Source of the DNA: Actinomycetota bacterium
GTDB lineage: Bacteria > Actinomycetota > Acidimicrobiia > IMCC26256 > PALSA-555
NCBI GenBank assembly: GCA_003140175.1
Contig: PLJD01000096.1
Coordinates: 5,656 to 69,655, forward strand
Length of the DNA: 64,000 nt
Direction of reading: 5' to 3'
Position numbers and translations under genes: made by a program. Shown here piece after piece: positions 56,526 to 64,000 of the stretch. The notes below the pieces were generated by a model. It ran no database searches. It saw only the letters and a program-made list of their open reading frames with translations, and was not told the DNA's origin. Positions within the stretch are counted from its first letter, which is position 1. The number at the start of each line of letters is the position of its first letter.

Positions 56526-57927
56526 GCCCCGTCGACCTGACGCTGACCCAGTGCGAGTCACCAAAGACGCTCGGGTGGGCTGGTATCCGTCTGGCTATGC
56601 CGGTGTCGGGCCGCGTAGATGGAAACGGTGTTCGAGTCCCGATGACGCCGAGCTGGAGGCTCGCAAGTTGCGAGCCGATCTGCGCGCTTTGCGTGCCGGT
56701 TTTGGTGACACCAGCCTTCCGGGTCCTCACCGCACCGTCGAAGACGCGTATCTAGCTTGGCTCGAGTATGTGCATCAGCATCATCCTGAAGGCACCTGGC
56801 GTGCGTATTCGTCTCGAGCCAACGTGTGGTTCTCACTCATTGGTGGCAACCGTTGCGCCGAGATGTGCCTGGACCTGGTGCTGACACCTCTGAAAGCAGC
56901 CCGCGATCAAGGCGTATCAAAAAGCACGTTTGATGGCATCTACACCGCGTTGATGAGTTTCGTGTCGTGGGGAATTGTCGAGCGGTGGTTGCCCGTCGAC
57001 ACCAAGGGCAACAAAGAAGCGTGGGATGACGCTGTTCGGCGTGTCCGGACCCCGTTGATCCGCCAGACCGCGAACACCCGGACCCAGGATCGAGTTGCGG
57101 CTCTCACAAGTGGTCGAGGTCCCCGCTGGGACGACGACAACGATTCGGAGCGCGGCATCGTCATCGACTCGGTACCCACGCACGCTGAGATCGAGGCGCT
57201 CGGTCGCGCTGTCGAAGCCGTTGAGACCAAGCCGGCACCCTGGCATAAAGAGACGGGGCGTGGTGCCAAAGGTGGCCGTCACCGGCCTGAGGCTTCGGAA
57301 GTCTGGCGTATTTGCAAAGCCCCCGGCACCCAGGCGGCCACTGGTGTGCGCCCCATGGAGCTGTTGGTCATTCACGCCGACAACATCGACCCTCTCGGTG
57401 AGCTACATGTTCAGTTCCAGTTGGATCGTTACAAGCGGTGGCAACCAAGTGCCCCGCCGCCGGTCGTGCCGTTGAAGCACAACAAGTCGCCACGTACCGC
57501 GCTCGTGCACGCGTATTGGATGCCGACGTTGTTGGAGCTCGCCGCGTTCGCCCGTGAGCATTGTGACGGCTGGCTGTTCGCTCCCACCGGTGGCCAGACC
57601 TGGTGGGCCGAGTCGTACGCCAGCTTGCTCGATCGGGCCAAGCGCCTGCTCGAGAGCGAGTATCAGCAAGCACTCGCCGCGGCTTCGGAGAACGACCCGG
57701 GGCTCGTGCTGCCGCCGCGTTTCGATTACCGGCCGTACTACGCGCGTCACCATTACGGCAGCTATTCGATCTCACCCGTGGCAGCTGGTGGTTACGGCCT
57801 GGATCCAAAACTCGTATCCGAGTCCATGGGTCACACGTCGTTGAAAGTCACTCTCGACACCTACTACCACGCCCCATCGAACGCCCGCGCCCACTGGGCG
57901 CAGGCGAGTGCCCTGCCGCCCCGGTGA
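56518..57927 (+). CDS. Tyrosine recombinase/integrase
   Basis: This 469-residue phage-type integrase has an N-terminal basic DNA-binding segment, a SAM-like core-binding domain (about 65-150, with TVEDAYLAWLEYVHQHHPEG) and a catalytic domain (about 220-460). Visible catalytic residues are the Arg in ATGVRPMELLVIH, the region YARHHYGSYS equivalent to H-x-x-R with Tyr in place of the usual first His, the His in MGHTSLKVT and the nucleophile Tyr in LDTYYH. An insertion of about 80 residues before the first Arg makes it longer than most. The ATG at 56518 overlaps the AlpA-like gene. Confidence 0.9.
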   Translation: MARPRRPDADPVRVTKDARVGWYPSGYAGVGPRRWKRCSSPDDAELEARKLRADLRALRAGFGDTSLPGPHRTVEDAYLAWLEYVHQHHPEGTWRAYSSRANVWFSLIGGNRCAEMCLDLVLTPLKAARDQGVSKSTFDGIYTALMSFVSWGIVERWLPVDTKGNKEAWDDAVRRVRTPLIRQTANTRTQDRVAALTSGRGPRWDDDNDSERGIVIDSVPTHAEIEALGRAVEAVETKPAPWHKETGRGAKGGRHRPEASEVWRICKAPGTQAATGVRPMELLVIHADNIDPLGELHVQFQLDRYKRWQPSAPPPVVPLKHNKSPRTALVHAYWMPTLLELAAFAREHCDGWLFAPTGGQTWWAESYASLLDRAKRLLESEYQQALAAASENDPGLVLPPRFDYRPYYARHHYGSYSISPVAAGGYGLDPKLVSESMGHTSLKVTLDTYYHAPSNARAHWAQASALPPR

Positions 57928-58145
57928 GATGTCTTCACGTATGCGCAGCGCGGCGAGCAGGCAAGTGCGTCTACGGGGACTCGATTGACCCAGAAATCCC
58001 AATAGTGTAATTTGGGTGGTCGCTGTAGTCGCCAAACACCCGAAAGCGGTCGGCGCAAAGACAGCAACGCACCAGCGTCTGGCTGGGTCGTGTCCACCGC
58101 CTGTCTTTGCGTGCAGGACAAGCGGACAAGAGAGTCGAGGTATAC
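57928..58145. other. Structured intergenic region after the integrase
   Basis: A perfect 10-bp inverted repeat, GCAAAGACAG (58055-58064) and CTGTCTTTGC (58101-58110), encloses 36 bases that contain a second stem, CCAGC/GCTGG. A smaller inverted repeat CCCAAT/ATTTGGG lies nearby at about 57998-58016. It may be a recombination-associated site, a terminator for the integrase or a small RNA. Confidence 0.4.
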
Positions 58146-58778
58146 GTGAAGCCGATCGCGCTCAGCATGACGACCTTCGGTGATTTCGTAGTTGCTGATT
58201 CACCCGGCCAGCTAGCGAAACTTCGGGAAATTCGGCGGCAGTATGAACAGCCATATTTTCCTGGCGGGGACTTCTGGTCGCGATGGCGTGAGGATGTTGA
58301 GCGACTCCACATCGACGGCGGCTCCCGTCGAGACCTTGCTCCGATCGCCGAGCGCGCAAAGGACAATCGTGGGCCCCAATACTCGAAGGCAAGCCGTGGA
58401 TATGCAACATTCTGGGGAAACAAGGCGATTGAGCTAGCTGGTCACCCGAAGCCAGCGACATGGAAGCATGATCGGCTCTCGGTGCGCGTGAACCCGGAGT
58501 GGATCTTGCGGATCGGCGGAAAGGTCCGGGTCGTCAAGTTGCACTTGAAGGAGCGGCTTGTCTTGTCGCAGCGTCTTGCAAATCCGCTGCTCTTTCTCTT
58601 GGACGAGCACTTCGGGCCAGCAGTCGGTGGTCCCCCAGTCGGAATCCTGGACGTCCAGCGCGGACGGCTGTGGACGCGACGTACTCAGCGCCGGGACGTG
58701 GAAGCGGTCTTGCGAATGCAAGCGGCGGCGCTGATTGCCGGATGGGACGAACTTGATCAGCAGCGTGGTGTTGCCTGA
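58146..58778 (+). CDS. Hypothetical protein, mobile-element cargo
   Basis: This 210-residue soluble protein matches no family I know. It has charged segments early (KLREIRRQYEQPYFPGGDFW) and a compact alpha/beta core (SVRVNPEWILRIGGKVRVV). The repeated pattern of LFLLDEHFGPAVGGPPVGILD and a helical end follow. The invariant-looking SRGYATFWGNKAIE segment may be a marker of the family. The GTG at 58146 follows GAGG at 5-6 bases. Confidence 0.6.
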   Translation: MKPIALSMTTFGDFVVADSPGQLAKLREIRRQYEQPYFPGGDFWSRWREDVERLHIDGGSRRDLAPIAERAKDNRGPQYSKASRGYATFWGNKAIELAGHPKPATWKHDRLSVRVNPEWILRIGGKVRVVKLHLKERLVLSQRLANPLLFLLDEHFGPAVGGPPVGILDVQRGRLWTRRTQRRDVEAVLRMQAAALIAGWDELDQQRGVA

Positions 58779-58955
58779 GGCGGGTTGGCGGTGTCTGGCA
58801 AGCTGCGCTGATCAGTCCCTCGGGGCCAGCACGCGGGTAGTGGGCGTCACGGCTCCGATGAGCGGCTTGTCGCCCAGCGCGACGCCCGTCTCCAGAGCGC
58901 TGGAAGGTCACGACACGCCCGCCTACTGTCGAGGGACACGACTGAGTGAGTTCCA

Positions 58956-59369
58956 ATGCCATTTCACGCTGTTCCCGTCGAAACGCTGCCCTATCCCCAC
59001 GCTCCGACGTGCATCAATCGGTTCCTACACGAGCGGTTCAACGACCCGACCAGCGGCCGAGCGTTCGTGCACGCGCTCACGGCTGCGGACCTCGAACAGT
59101 GCGAGTACCACCAAGCCGACTGGCATCTGATCGCCCGCGCAAGCGTTGAGCTACTAAAGGTCGTCGGACCCGACGTGAGCCTGGCCGAAGCAGGCCAGGC
59201 CGCGCAGAAGGTCGGACTTCCGGAGCGAGAGTTGGCATTTCTCGTGTCCCTTTTCGAAGACCCAATTACCTGGAGGCGAGACGCTCCCGAAGTGATCGGG
59301 CAGCACCGCGTTTGCGCTCTCCATGCGGCCAGCGTGCCCGAATGCGTTGTGTATCTCGACGGTTCATGA
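58956..59369 (+). CDS. Hypothetical protein, mobile-element cargo
   Basis: I do not recognise this 137-residue soluble protein. It is rich in Ala, Glu and Leu with several Cys and His residues (CINRFLHERF, EQCEYHQADWH, HRVCALHA), a spacing that may hold a metal. Its end overlaps the convergent gene by 6 bases. The 177 bases before it show no feature. Coding status rests on an open frame of reasonable composition and a start preceded only by a weak GAG. Confidence 0.5.
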   Translation: MPFHAVPVETLPYPHAPTCINRFLHERFNDPTSGRAFVHALTAADLEQCEYHQADWHLIARASVELLKVVGPDVSLAEAGQAAQKVGLPERELAFLVSLFEDPITWRRDAPEVIGQHRVCALHAASVPECVVYLDGS

Positions 59370-59783
59370 CGGGTCCACGTCGGCGGGTTCAGTCGCCACA
59401 AGCGTCGACACGTTGATGTCTGCGAACGTCTCCCACCGGCGAAGCCAGTCAAGGCAGCCATCCCGTTGCGCGCACGCGTACGCGATCTGACGAAGCATCA
59501 CGGTCTCAGGGTCGACTGAGCCCCAGCCCGGGAGGTAGGTCGGTTCAGAGAGCAGCCACTGCGGGACGTTGTGAAACACGTCGGCAAGGTCGGCGGCGCT
59601 CGGCAGCGTGGCGAGCCCGTCCGACTTCTGATGCTGACGAGCGTTGGCACGAATGGTTGCCAGCGCCCGTCCAAGCAGCGCGAGCACCCTCGGCGCACCC
59701 TGCCCGCTCTCCGATCGCTCCGCTGCTGCCACGTGTGCCTGCGCCGGTATCGACCCGCGCTCCGTCCCGATCTGGCCTGCCAT
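59364..59783 (-). CDS. Hypothetical protein, mobile-element cargo
   Basis: I take the ATG at 59783, with GAGAGGG 5-6 bases upstream, giving 139 residues; the open frame is longer but its upstream part has unlike composition. The C-terminal half reads ALATIRANARQHQKSDGLAT and VFHNVPQWLLSEPTYLPGWG, with CAQRDGCLDWLRRWE near the end. It is helical, with no membrane segment or known domain. Confidence 0.5.
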   Translation of the reverse strand: MAGQIGTERGSIPAQAHVAAAERSESGQGAPRVLALLGRALATIRANARQHQKSDGLATLPSAADLADVFHNVPQWLLSEPTYLPGWGSVDPETVMLRQIAYACAQRDGCLDWLRRWETFADINVSTLVATEPADVDPS

Positions 59784-59897
59784 CAACGCCCTCTCGCCTC
59801 GATCAACATGGTGAGACAGTCGGCCGCTTGAGCCGTCGAGCCAGGAGCACGGGACCCCGCTTGGCGGCACGCCGTCGACCCGTCCGAGAACTCTGAC

Positions 59898-60476
59898 GTG
59901 GGCCCAAGCCAACTGTCGACGGGAGTGTTCCGCCAGGCAACGTCTTTTCCTATAGATACCGACATCGTCGTCGGATGCCTCGACGGATTGGATCCCCGCG
60001 ATCAGCTCTTTCTTCGTGCCTTGAATTCGGGGATTCGGACTCTTTCGCCTTGCGAGCGCGCGGTTGTAGCGCCTGTCACTGGTCACGTGGCCGAGTCGGT
60101 CGTCGAGCTGATGTTGGACGGCCTCGGCTGGCATGTCTTGTGGCATTTCGCAGGCCCGGGCCTCCACGGTGTCGACCTGGTGTTCTTGACAGCCGACAAT
60201 CGCGTCGTCGCTGTTGAGGTCAAGGGGACGCTTGTCTCCGGCCGGATGGCGCGGCTTTCCCGTCGCGAGGTTGAACAGATGACCGCCGCATGGCTAGATG
60301 ATCCCGCCAACCCTGGCATGGCCGAACTCGGACTCGACAGTGCCGATGTGTATGGAGCGGTTGTGGTCGTCAACTTCGCCGATCTGATCTGGCGTTGCGC
60401 GCTGACAGCCGATTTCGCCGTGCTACACCCGGTCGGCACGCTCGATCAGCTGGCTGATCTCACTTGGCTGACCTAA
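59898..60476 (+). CDS. PD-(D/E)XK-like nuclease
   Basis: This 192-residue protein has the layout of a PD-(D/E)XK nuclease core: an N-terminal helix with Glu66/70 (HVAESVVELMLDGLGW), the Asp strand GVDLVFLTADN (Asp93) and VVAVEVKGT with Glu107 and Lys109, spaced E...D...E-x-K. Such cores are found in restriction enzymes, repair nucleases and Holliday-junction resolvases. Its substrate is unknown, and its job could be defence or element replication. The start is the GTG at 59898. The gene is followed by a transposase remnant and a methyltransferase on the opposite strand. Confidence 0.72.
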   Translation: MGPSQLSTGVFRQATSFPIDTDIVVGCLDGLDPRDQLFLRALNSGIRTLSPCERAVVAPVTGHVAESVVELMLDGLGWHVLWHFAGPGLHGVDLVFLTADNRVVAVEVKGTLVSGRMARLSRREVEQMTAAWLDDPANPGMAELGLDSADVYGAVVVVNFADLIWRCALTADFAVLHPVGTLDQLADLTWLT

Positions 60477-60544
60477 CTGCCAACCCCGAATGTCTCCGGC
60501 TCGCTTGCGACGTCACAAACACCATCCCGGTCAGGACCGGTTCG

Positions 60545-60760
60545 ATGGATCCGTCTCCTGAAAGCCGTTACTTCAGCCAAGTGGAACGGGGCGTCGACGG
60601 AACCCACTACAAGGGCTCGGCCGAGCATCTACGCCGCTACCTAGCCGAATTTCGATTCCACTACTCGACTCTCGCAAAATCCGCGGCACTCCGCATGGAT
60701 CGGCAGCTGGCCTACAACGACCCCGCGCCAGGATCAGGCCGTCGCCGCCTGGTCACTAGC
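60545..60760 (+). mobile_element. IS1595-family (ISXO2-like) transposase remnant
   Basis: The plus frame reads VERGVDGTHYKGSAEHLRRY, then LAEFRFHYST. This matches the C-terminal part of IS1595/ISXO2-like transposases, where the form is K-R-G-x-x-G-T-x-H-x-V-S-x-x-H-L-x-R-Y-L-x-E-F-x-F-R-Y. Only about 65 residues are present and no inverted repeats were found, so it is a relic. It lies between the nuclease and the methyltransferase, showing past transposition inside the element. Confidence 0.6.
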
Positions 60761-62215
60761 AATCAATTCGCCGACCGATGGCAGATCCTCAGGCTTGCGC
60801 ATTGGCGGCAGGGGCAGGTCCTCCACGTTGTTGGGCTGCGGCCCGGGGGTCGCGACCGCACCAAAGGGGCGCCGCTGGAGCATCAGGGCCTCGGCTGCCT
60901 TGACGAGGTGAATCGTCAGACCCTCCTGCCGTACTCGGGCCGCCTCGTCGACTGCGCCCTTCGTGAAGCTGAATGCTATGACGTAACCCGTGTCGTTCCC
61001 GGCTCGCCTGATGGCAGTCTCGAAGTTGTCAATGATATTGCGTCCGACGTGTTCCGATTGCTTCACCTGAACGGGATCGCGGGTGAAGAACCAGTAGCCG
61101 TCAATTCCCATGTCCCCAGTTCGTTTTGCTGAATGCGTCCCGTTGATTGCGTTGATTGCCCAGTTCTGAAACTCGAAGGGCTTCAACGTTTTGAGGTCCG
61201 CAACCGTCGATGGGGTGTTCACGACGACAGGACTCGAGTGAAGCTTGAGTAGCCGTCGCTTCATTATCTCGATGGCGGTCAAGGAAATGTCGATCCCGAC
61301 CCACTGACGCTTTAGGCGCTCCGCTACGGCGACCGTCGTTCCACAGCCGCAAAATGGGTCCAGGACGATGTCACCGGGATTGCTGCTCGCGAGGATTATC
61401 CGTTCGAGAAGTGCTTCGGGCTTCTGAGTTGGGTATCCCAACCGTTCGGCCGCCTGCGGATTGATCCGGTCGATGTCGGTCCATACGTCATCGACGGCCT
61501 TACCCTTGAGGTCTTCGCGGTATCGCTTATGTTGGGGCCAGCCCGTGCCTCGGGATGGCCAATAGATGAGACCTTGCGAGTCGAGTATTTCGAGCTCGTC
61601 CGGTGCGACCATCCAGTGGCGATTCTTCGGCGAGGGATCCAGTCCGCGCCAGGGTTGGCCCGACGCGCCATGACGGACGCCGGCGCCAGTTAGATCGGCC
61701 CGCCAATAGAGCCGCCCGTCGCCGTCGTCGTATTTGTAATACCGGTCGAGATATTCCTGGTCGTAGTCCGTTCGTGGTGCGTTCCACGTCACCTTCTTGG
61801 ACCGCCCGTAATAGAGGATCAAATCGTGAACCGGGCCATACCGCTTCGCGCTGCTGTGTGCAGTCGTTCGCTTCCAGACCACTTCGTTTCGGAACATCCC
61901 ACCACCGAAGACCTGGTCAAGCATGACCTTGAGGTAATGGCTCGCGTGCGGATCGCAATGAAGGTAGAGCGAACCGGTGGGCTTGAGGACACGGCGCAAT
62001 TGGTCAATGCGCTCGCGCATCCATCCGATGTAGTGCTGGATGCCGCCCTCCCAGCGGTCCTCAAACGAGCGCACCTCGGCCTCGTCTCCCCAGATCACCT
62101 CGTATACCCGGTTCGAGAAGAACGGAGGATCGAGGTAGATCAGATCGACCGACTCATCCGGCAAGGTGCCCAGCCGCGCCAGATTGTCGTCGCAGTAGAG
62201 AACACCCGTATCCAT
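60734..62215 (-). CDS. DNA methyltransferase fused to an Mrr-like restriction domain
   Basis: This is a 493-residue protein. The N-terminal part is a beta-class amino-methyltransferase: motif IV YLDPPFFSN (Asp29-Phe32) comes first, and motif I LDPFCGCGTT (286-294) comes later, the reversed order of the beta class. It would methylate adenine N6 or cytosine N4. The C-terminal part (about 340-450) has GIDGYWFF and DPVQVKQSEHVGRN, the D...Q-x-K of Mrr-type PD-(D/E)XK nucleases. One chain may therefore both modify and cut DNA. The ATG at 62215 has GAGGGG upstream. The sequence specificity is unknown. Confidence 0.85.
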   Translation of the reverse strand: MDTGVLYCDDNLARLGTLPDESVDLIYLDPPFFSNRVYEVIWGDEAEVRSFEDRWEGGIQHYIGWMRERIDQLRRVLKPTGSLYLHCDPHASHYLKVMLDQVFGGGMFRNEVVWKRTTAHSSAKRYGPVHDLILYYGRSKKVTWNAPRTDYDQEYLDRYYKYDDGDGRLYWRADLTGAGVRHGASGQPWRGLDPSPKNRHWMVAPDELEILDSQGLIYWPSRGTGWPQHKRYREDLKGKAVDDVWTDIDRINPQAAERLGYPTQKPEALLERIILASSNPGDIVLDPFCGCGTTVAVAERLKRQWVGIDISLTAIEIMKRRLLKLHSSPVVVNTPSTVADLKTLKPFEFQNWAINAINGTHSAKRTGDMGIDGYWFFTRDPVQVKQSEHVGRNIIDNFETAIRRAGNDTGYVIAFSFTKGAVDEAARVRQEGLTIHLVKAAEALMLQRRPFGAVATPGPQPNNVEDLPLPPMRKPEDLPSVGELIASDQAATA

Positions 62216-62705
62216 GCCCTAGCCCCCTCGACGCCTCGCAAGTTGTCGGCGCCGCTAGAGCGCACCTGTATAGCCTCCTGAGGCCAATGTGGCCAGAGCG
62301 ATGAATGTGAAGCGGGCATGCCTGCCGCCGCCCCGGGGTGTGCGGCGCTGGTCTCGCGAAGATCGTTCGCGTGTCATCGCGGTCGTGCTCCGCGGCATGG
62401 CGAAGGGCTTACGAGTCTTTAGGCGCCCTGTGCACTTCAGCCCGCTGTAAACGTGCAGGTCATGAGGCTGATTCAAAGATGAGCGTGAATCGTCGTAAGG
62501 CCATAGCTTGCCAACAAGAACAGGTCTCCCGACCTCAATACGAAAAGAACACCAAAAGAACAAGGACAGGTGCACCTAGGGGTGCCCCCCCTCTTTTTGC
62601 GCAGCGTGGTTGCGCGAGCGAACCCGTCAATTCCCACTCTGATACAGCCGTCAGATGGCGCGGTAACTGTCTCCATCGTGACGCGAGCCCGCCACGGCTC
62701 TCTGA
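62216..62705. other. Non-coding region with direct repeats and a palindrome
   Basis: No gene is recognised. Two copies of AAAAGAACA (62543-62551 and 62554-62562) are spaced 11 bases apart. They are followed at once by the 10-bp palindrome AGGTGCACCT (62568-62577) and then a C/T-rich run ending in CTCTTTTTG. This is a possible operator, replication-associated site or terminator. Confidence 0.4.
62543..62577. repeat. Tandem 9-bp repeat next to a 10-bp palindrome
   Basis: AAAAGAACA occurs twice with an 11-base period (about one helical turn) beside the palindrome AGGTGCACCT. The A-rich repeats contrast strongly with the GC-rich surroundings. Confidence 0.5.
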
Positions 62706-63233
62706 TCAGTCGCCGTCGGGCTCGAATCCTGGCCCGCACAACGGGTGAGGTGGCTTGCTCGGGGCAGGCAGCTCGTCGAACCAGAACCTTCCGATCGCCG
62801 CCCGGGTCAGGTCATCGACGTGCTCGCCGTGGAGATCGACACCGACCCAATAATCCTGGTCAGCGAACAACAACTCCGCACGAAACGTCGTGAGCACCTC
62901 GATGAGAGTCTTGAGTCGCCCGGCGTCGACCTGGTCAAACTGTTCCGGGTCAGCTTTCAGGCTGCCGATCGACCAGGCGAAGATCTGGTGAAGCGCCCAC
63001 TCTTCGCCGCGACAGCTCGGGTGCTGCCAATGCTCGGATGTCATGTTGCTAACGATCTGGATCAGACACACCTCGAGACGCCGCAACAGCCAGATAGCGG
63101 TATCGGCTGACCGTGGTAGCGGCAACCACAGCTCGTCAGCGGCGACTGCTCGAGCCGCCTCGAAGGCTTCCGTGCCAGCAAGCGCGCAGAGCTGTTTGAA
63201 CAGGTCATTCCATGTCTCGGTGATGCCGGCCAC
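62706..63233 (-). CDS. Hypothetical protein, possibly a frameshifted longer gene
   Basis: This 175-residue soluble, helical protein has no known family (ETWNDLFKQLCALAGTEAFE; then EFDQVDAG-like segments). The GTG start at 63233 is poor and has no ribosome binding site. Reading upstream, an ATG at 63377 opens a frame (MHAPQEFPALEKSYDYTSDY) that, if one C were added to a run of five Cs near 63287, would run straight into WLNDDDFDLIALRHVLVAGI, cited in part, and this gene. That reading gives a protein of about 222 residues with an acidic N-terminus. Confidence 0.5.
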   Translation of the reverse strand: MAGITETWNDLFKQLCALAGTEAFEAARAVAADELWLPLPRSADTAIWLLRRLEVCLIQIVSNMTSEHWQHPSCRGEEWALHQIFAWSIGSLKADPEQFDQVDAGRLKTLIEVLTTFRAELLFADQDYWVGVDLHGEHVDDLTRAAIGRFWFDELPAPSKPPHPLCGPGFEPDGD

Positions 63234-63564
63234 GAGGACGTGGCGCAGAGCGATGAGGTCGAAGTCGTCGTCGTTGAGCCAGGGGGAGTGTCTCTGAGGT
63301 CCATGTCGGGGTCGGAGTAGTCGGACGTGTAGTCGTACGACTTTTCAAGGGCAGGGAACTCCTGGGGTGCATGCATGCCGTTCACCAATCTGTGGGCGCA
63401 CCGCGCTAGGGATGCCCGGTGCTGGGAACCCTCAGCGGGACCGGTAGTGGGCCGTCGAGGGCTAGCTGCACTATCCCAAGGGCTTGTGACAAATCGACGC
63501 TCTCTCGGATGCGCGGAGATTCCGCGTACGTATTCCGCCCGTTGGGCTGTGTGCCGGTTATCGA

Positions 63565-63966
63565 ATGGTGGTGGCACCACCACGCTTCGTACCCAAAGCG
63601 CTGATGCGGCGGCCCGCCGAGTTCGGCCAAGACCCCGAAGCCGAATGGCGAGCTGCCCGCAATCTGACCGAAGCGTCCCTGATGGCCCACGCCTACTGGC
63701 AACACTTGGCCGCCTGCGTGATCAACGAACGGCTCCGTGACTCTGGTGCATCCCGCAAAGAGCTCGCCCAGGCACTCGGTGTAGGCACCCGAATGCTCGG
63801 ATCCAAGCTGAACGGCACCTTCCCCGCTGCGTCGGATGAGCTGTTCCGCTGGGCGCTTGCTTTCAACGACGTCTCGATCCTGCCGCCGCCAGTCAACCGG
63901 GTCGCCGATGTGCTCCCGAAGGCGCGGGGCAAGCACAGCTACAAGCGCCTCGGCCTGCATTTCTGA
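63565..63966 (+). CDS. HTH (Cro/CI-like) domain protein
   Basis: This 133-residue protein carries INERLRDSGASRKELAQALG, then VGTRMLGSKLNGTFPA, an XRE-type helix-turn-helix in the middle (about 52-85), with short arms on each side. It may control the element's genes. The start could also be at 63604 (MRRPAEFGQ). The last 34 bases of the window after its stop hold nothing recognisable. Confidence 0.7.
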   Translation: MVVAPPRFVPKALMRRPAEFGQDPEAEWRAARNLTEASLMAHAYWQHLAACVINERLRDSGASRKELAQALGVGTRMLGSKLNGTFPAASDELFRWALAFNDVSILPPPVNRVADVLPKARGKHSYKRLGLHF

Positions 63967-64000
63967 GTGCGCCGGCCCGCGAGCGGGCCAGACGCGCCCG

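Noticed and set aside
60464-61132. 222-codon plus-strand gene between nuclease and methyltransferase
   Set aside because: Its first half is the IS1595 remnant, and its second half is antisense to the methyltransferase gene, so it is not one real gene.

Overview
The window is high-GC DNA from an actinomycete-type bacterium. Markers seen in the sequence are a bacterial proteasome activator (Bpa) ending in a GYL tail, a WhiB protein, a PdtaS-type histidine kinase, a DUF3107 protein, a class II DAHP synthase, a mycobacterial-style fused 2-oxoglutarate dehydrogenase (Kgd type) and a DinB/DUF664 protein. A complete system I (Ccm) cytochrome c maturation operon and many leaderless-looking starts make an Acidimicrobiia-like lineage my best guess, but this is inference. 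No rRNA, tRNA or CRISPR array was recognised.

Layout. 1-0.97 kb is gene-poor and holds decayed pieces of an excisionase-like DNA-binding gene joined to the tail of an alpha/beta hydrolase. 0.97-18.5 kb is housekeeping: SDR, Bpa, DAHP synthase, Kgd, a TetR/MFS pair, DapA, TauE/SafE, uracil-DNA glycosylase, lipid kinase, GDPD, WhiB, PdtaS, and two ArsA-like ATPases downstream of DUF3107. 18.5-23.2 kb is an iron-sulfur neighbourhood: Mrp ATPase, a SufR-like regulator, cysteine desulfurase, a DUF169 protein and an Nfu scaffold. 23.2-25.8 kb holds an ATP-grasp enzyme and a radical SAM protein with a Cys-Cys-Ala-Glu-Pro tail. 25.8-29.4 kb holds a lipoprotein, aconitase and an MpaB-like protein. 29.4-36.5 kb is one long minus-strand run from CcmA to a cyclophilin: CcmA, B, C, D, E, F, G, H, I, then the cyclophilin. 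A class E-type sortase lies divergent from it.

37.5-42.5 kb is a compact minus-strand run: an ECF-like sigma factor with a Cys/His tail, a polytopic membrane protein, an acyl-CoA carboxylase beta subunit, a biotinyl carrier and a crotonase. Beside it, 42.7-44.8 kb has DUF5317, a degenerate membrane HD-GYP protein and a tiny signal-peptide-like ORF whose reading frame is interrupted by an amber codon. 45.1-53.7 kb carries accessory metabolism and membrane genes. At 54.0-55.2 kb a pabB-like gene is split by a single-base frameshift, next to a scrap resembling an IS630 transposase.

From about 56.05 kb to the right edge the DNA looks like an integrated element. It begins inside the 3' end of an acyl-CoA dehydrogenase gene (only the last ~25 codons remain). 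It carries an AlpA-like protein, a tyrosine recombinase, several unknown genes, a PD-(D/E)XK-like nuclease, a DNA methyltransferase fused to an Mrr-like domain, an IS1595 transposase remnant and an HTH protein. Its right end is outside the window.

The most promising little-described units are the HD-GYP-like/DUF5317/small-peptide group with its neighbouring sigma factor operon, the ATP-grasp plus CCAEP-tail radical SAM pair, and the nuclease/methyltransferase cargo of the integrated element.
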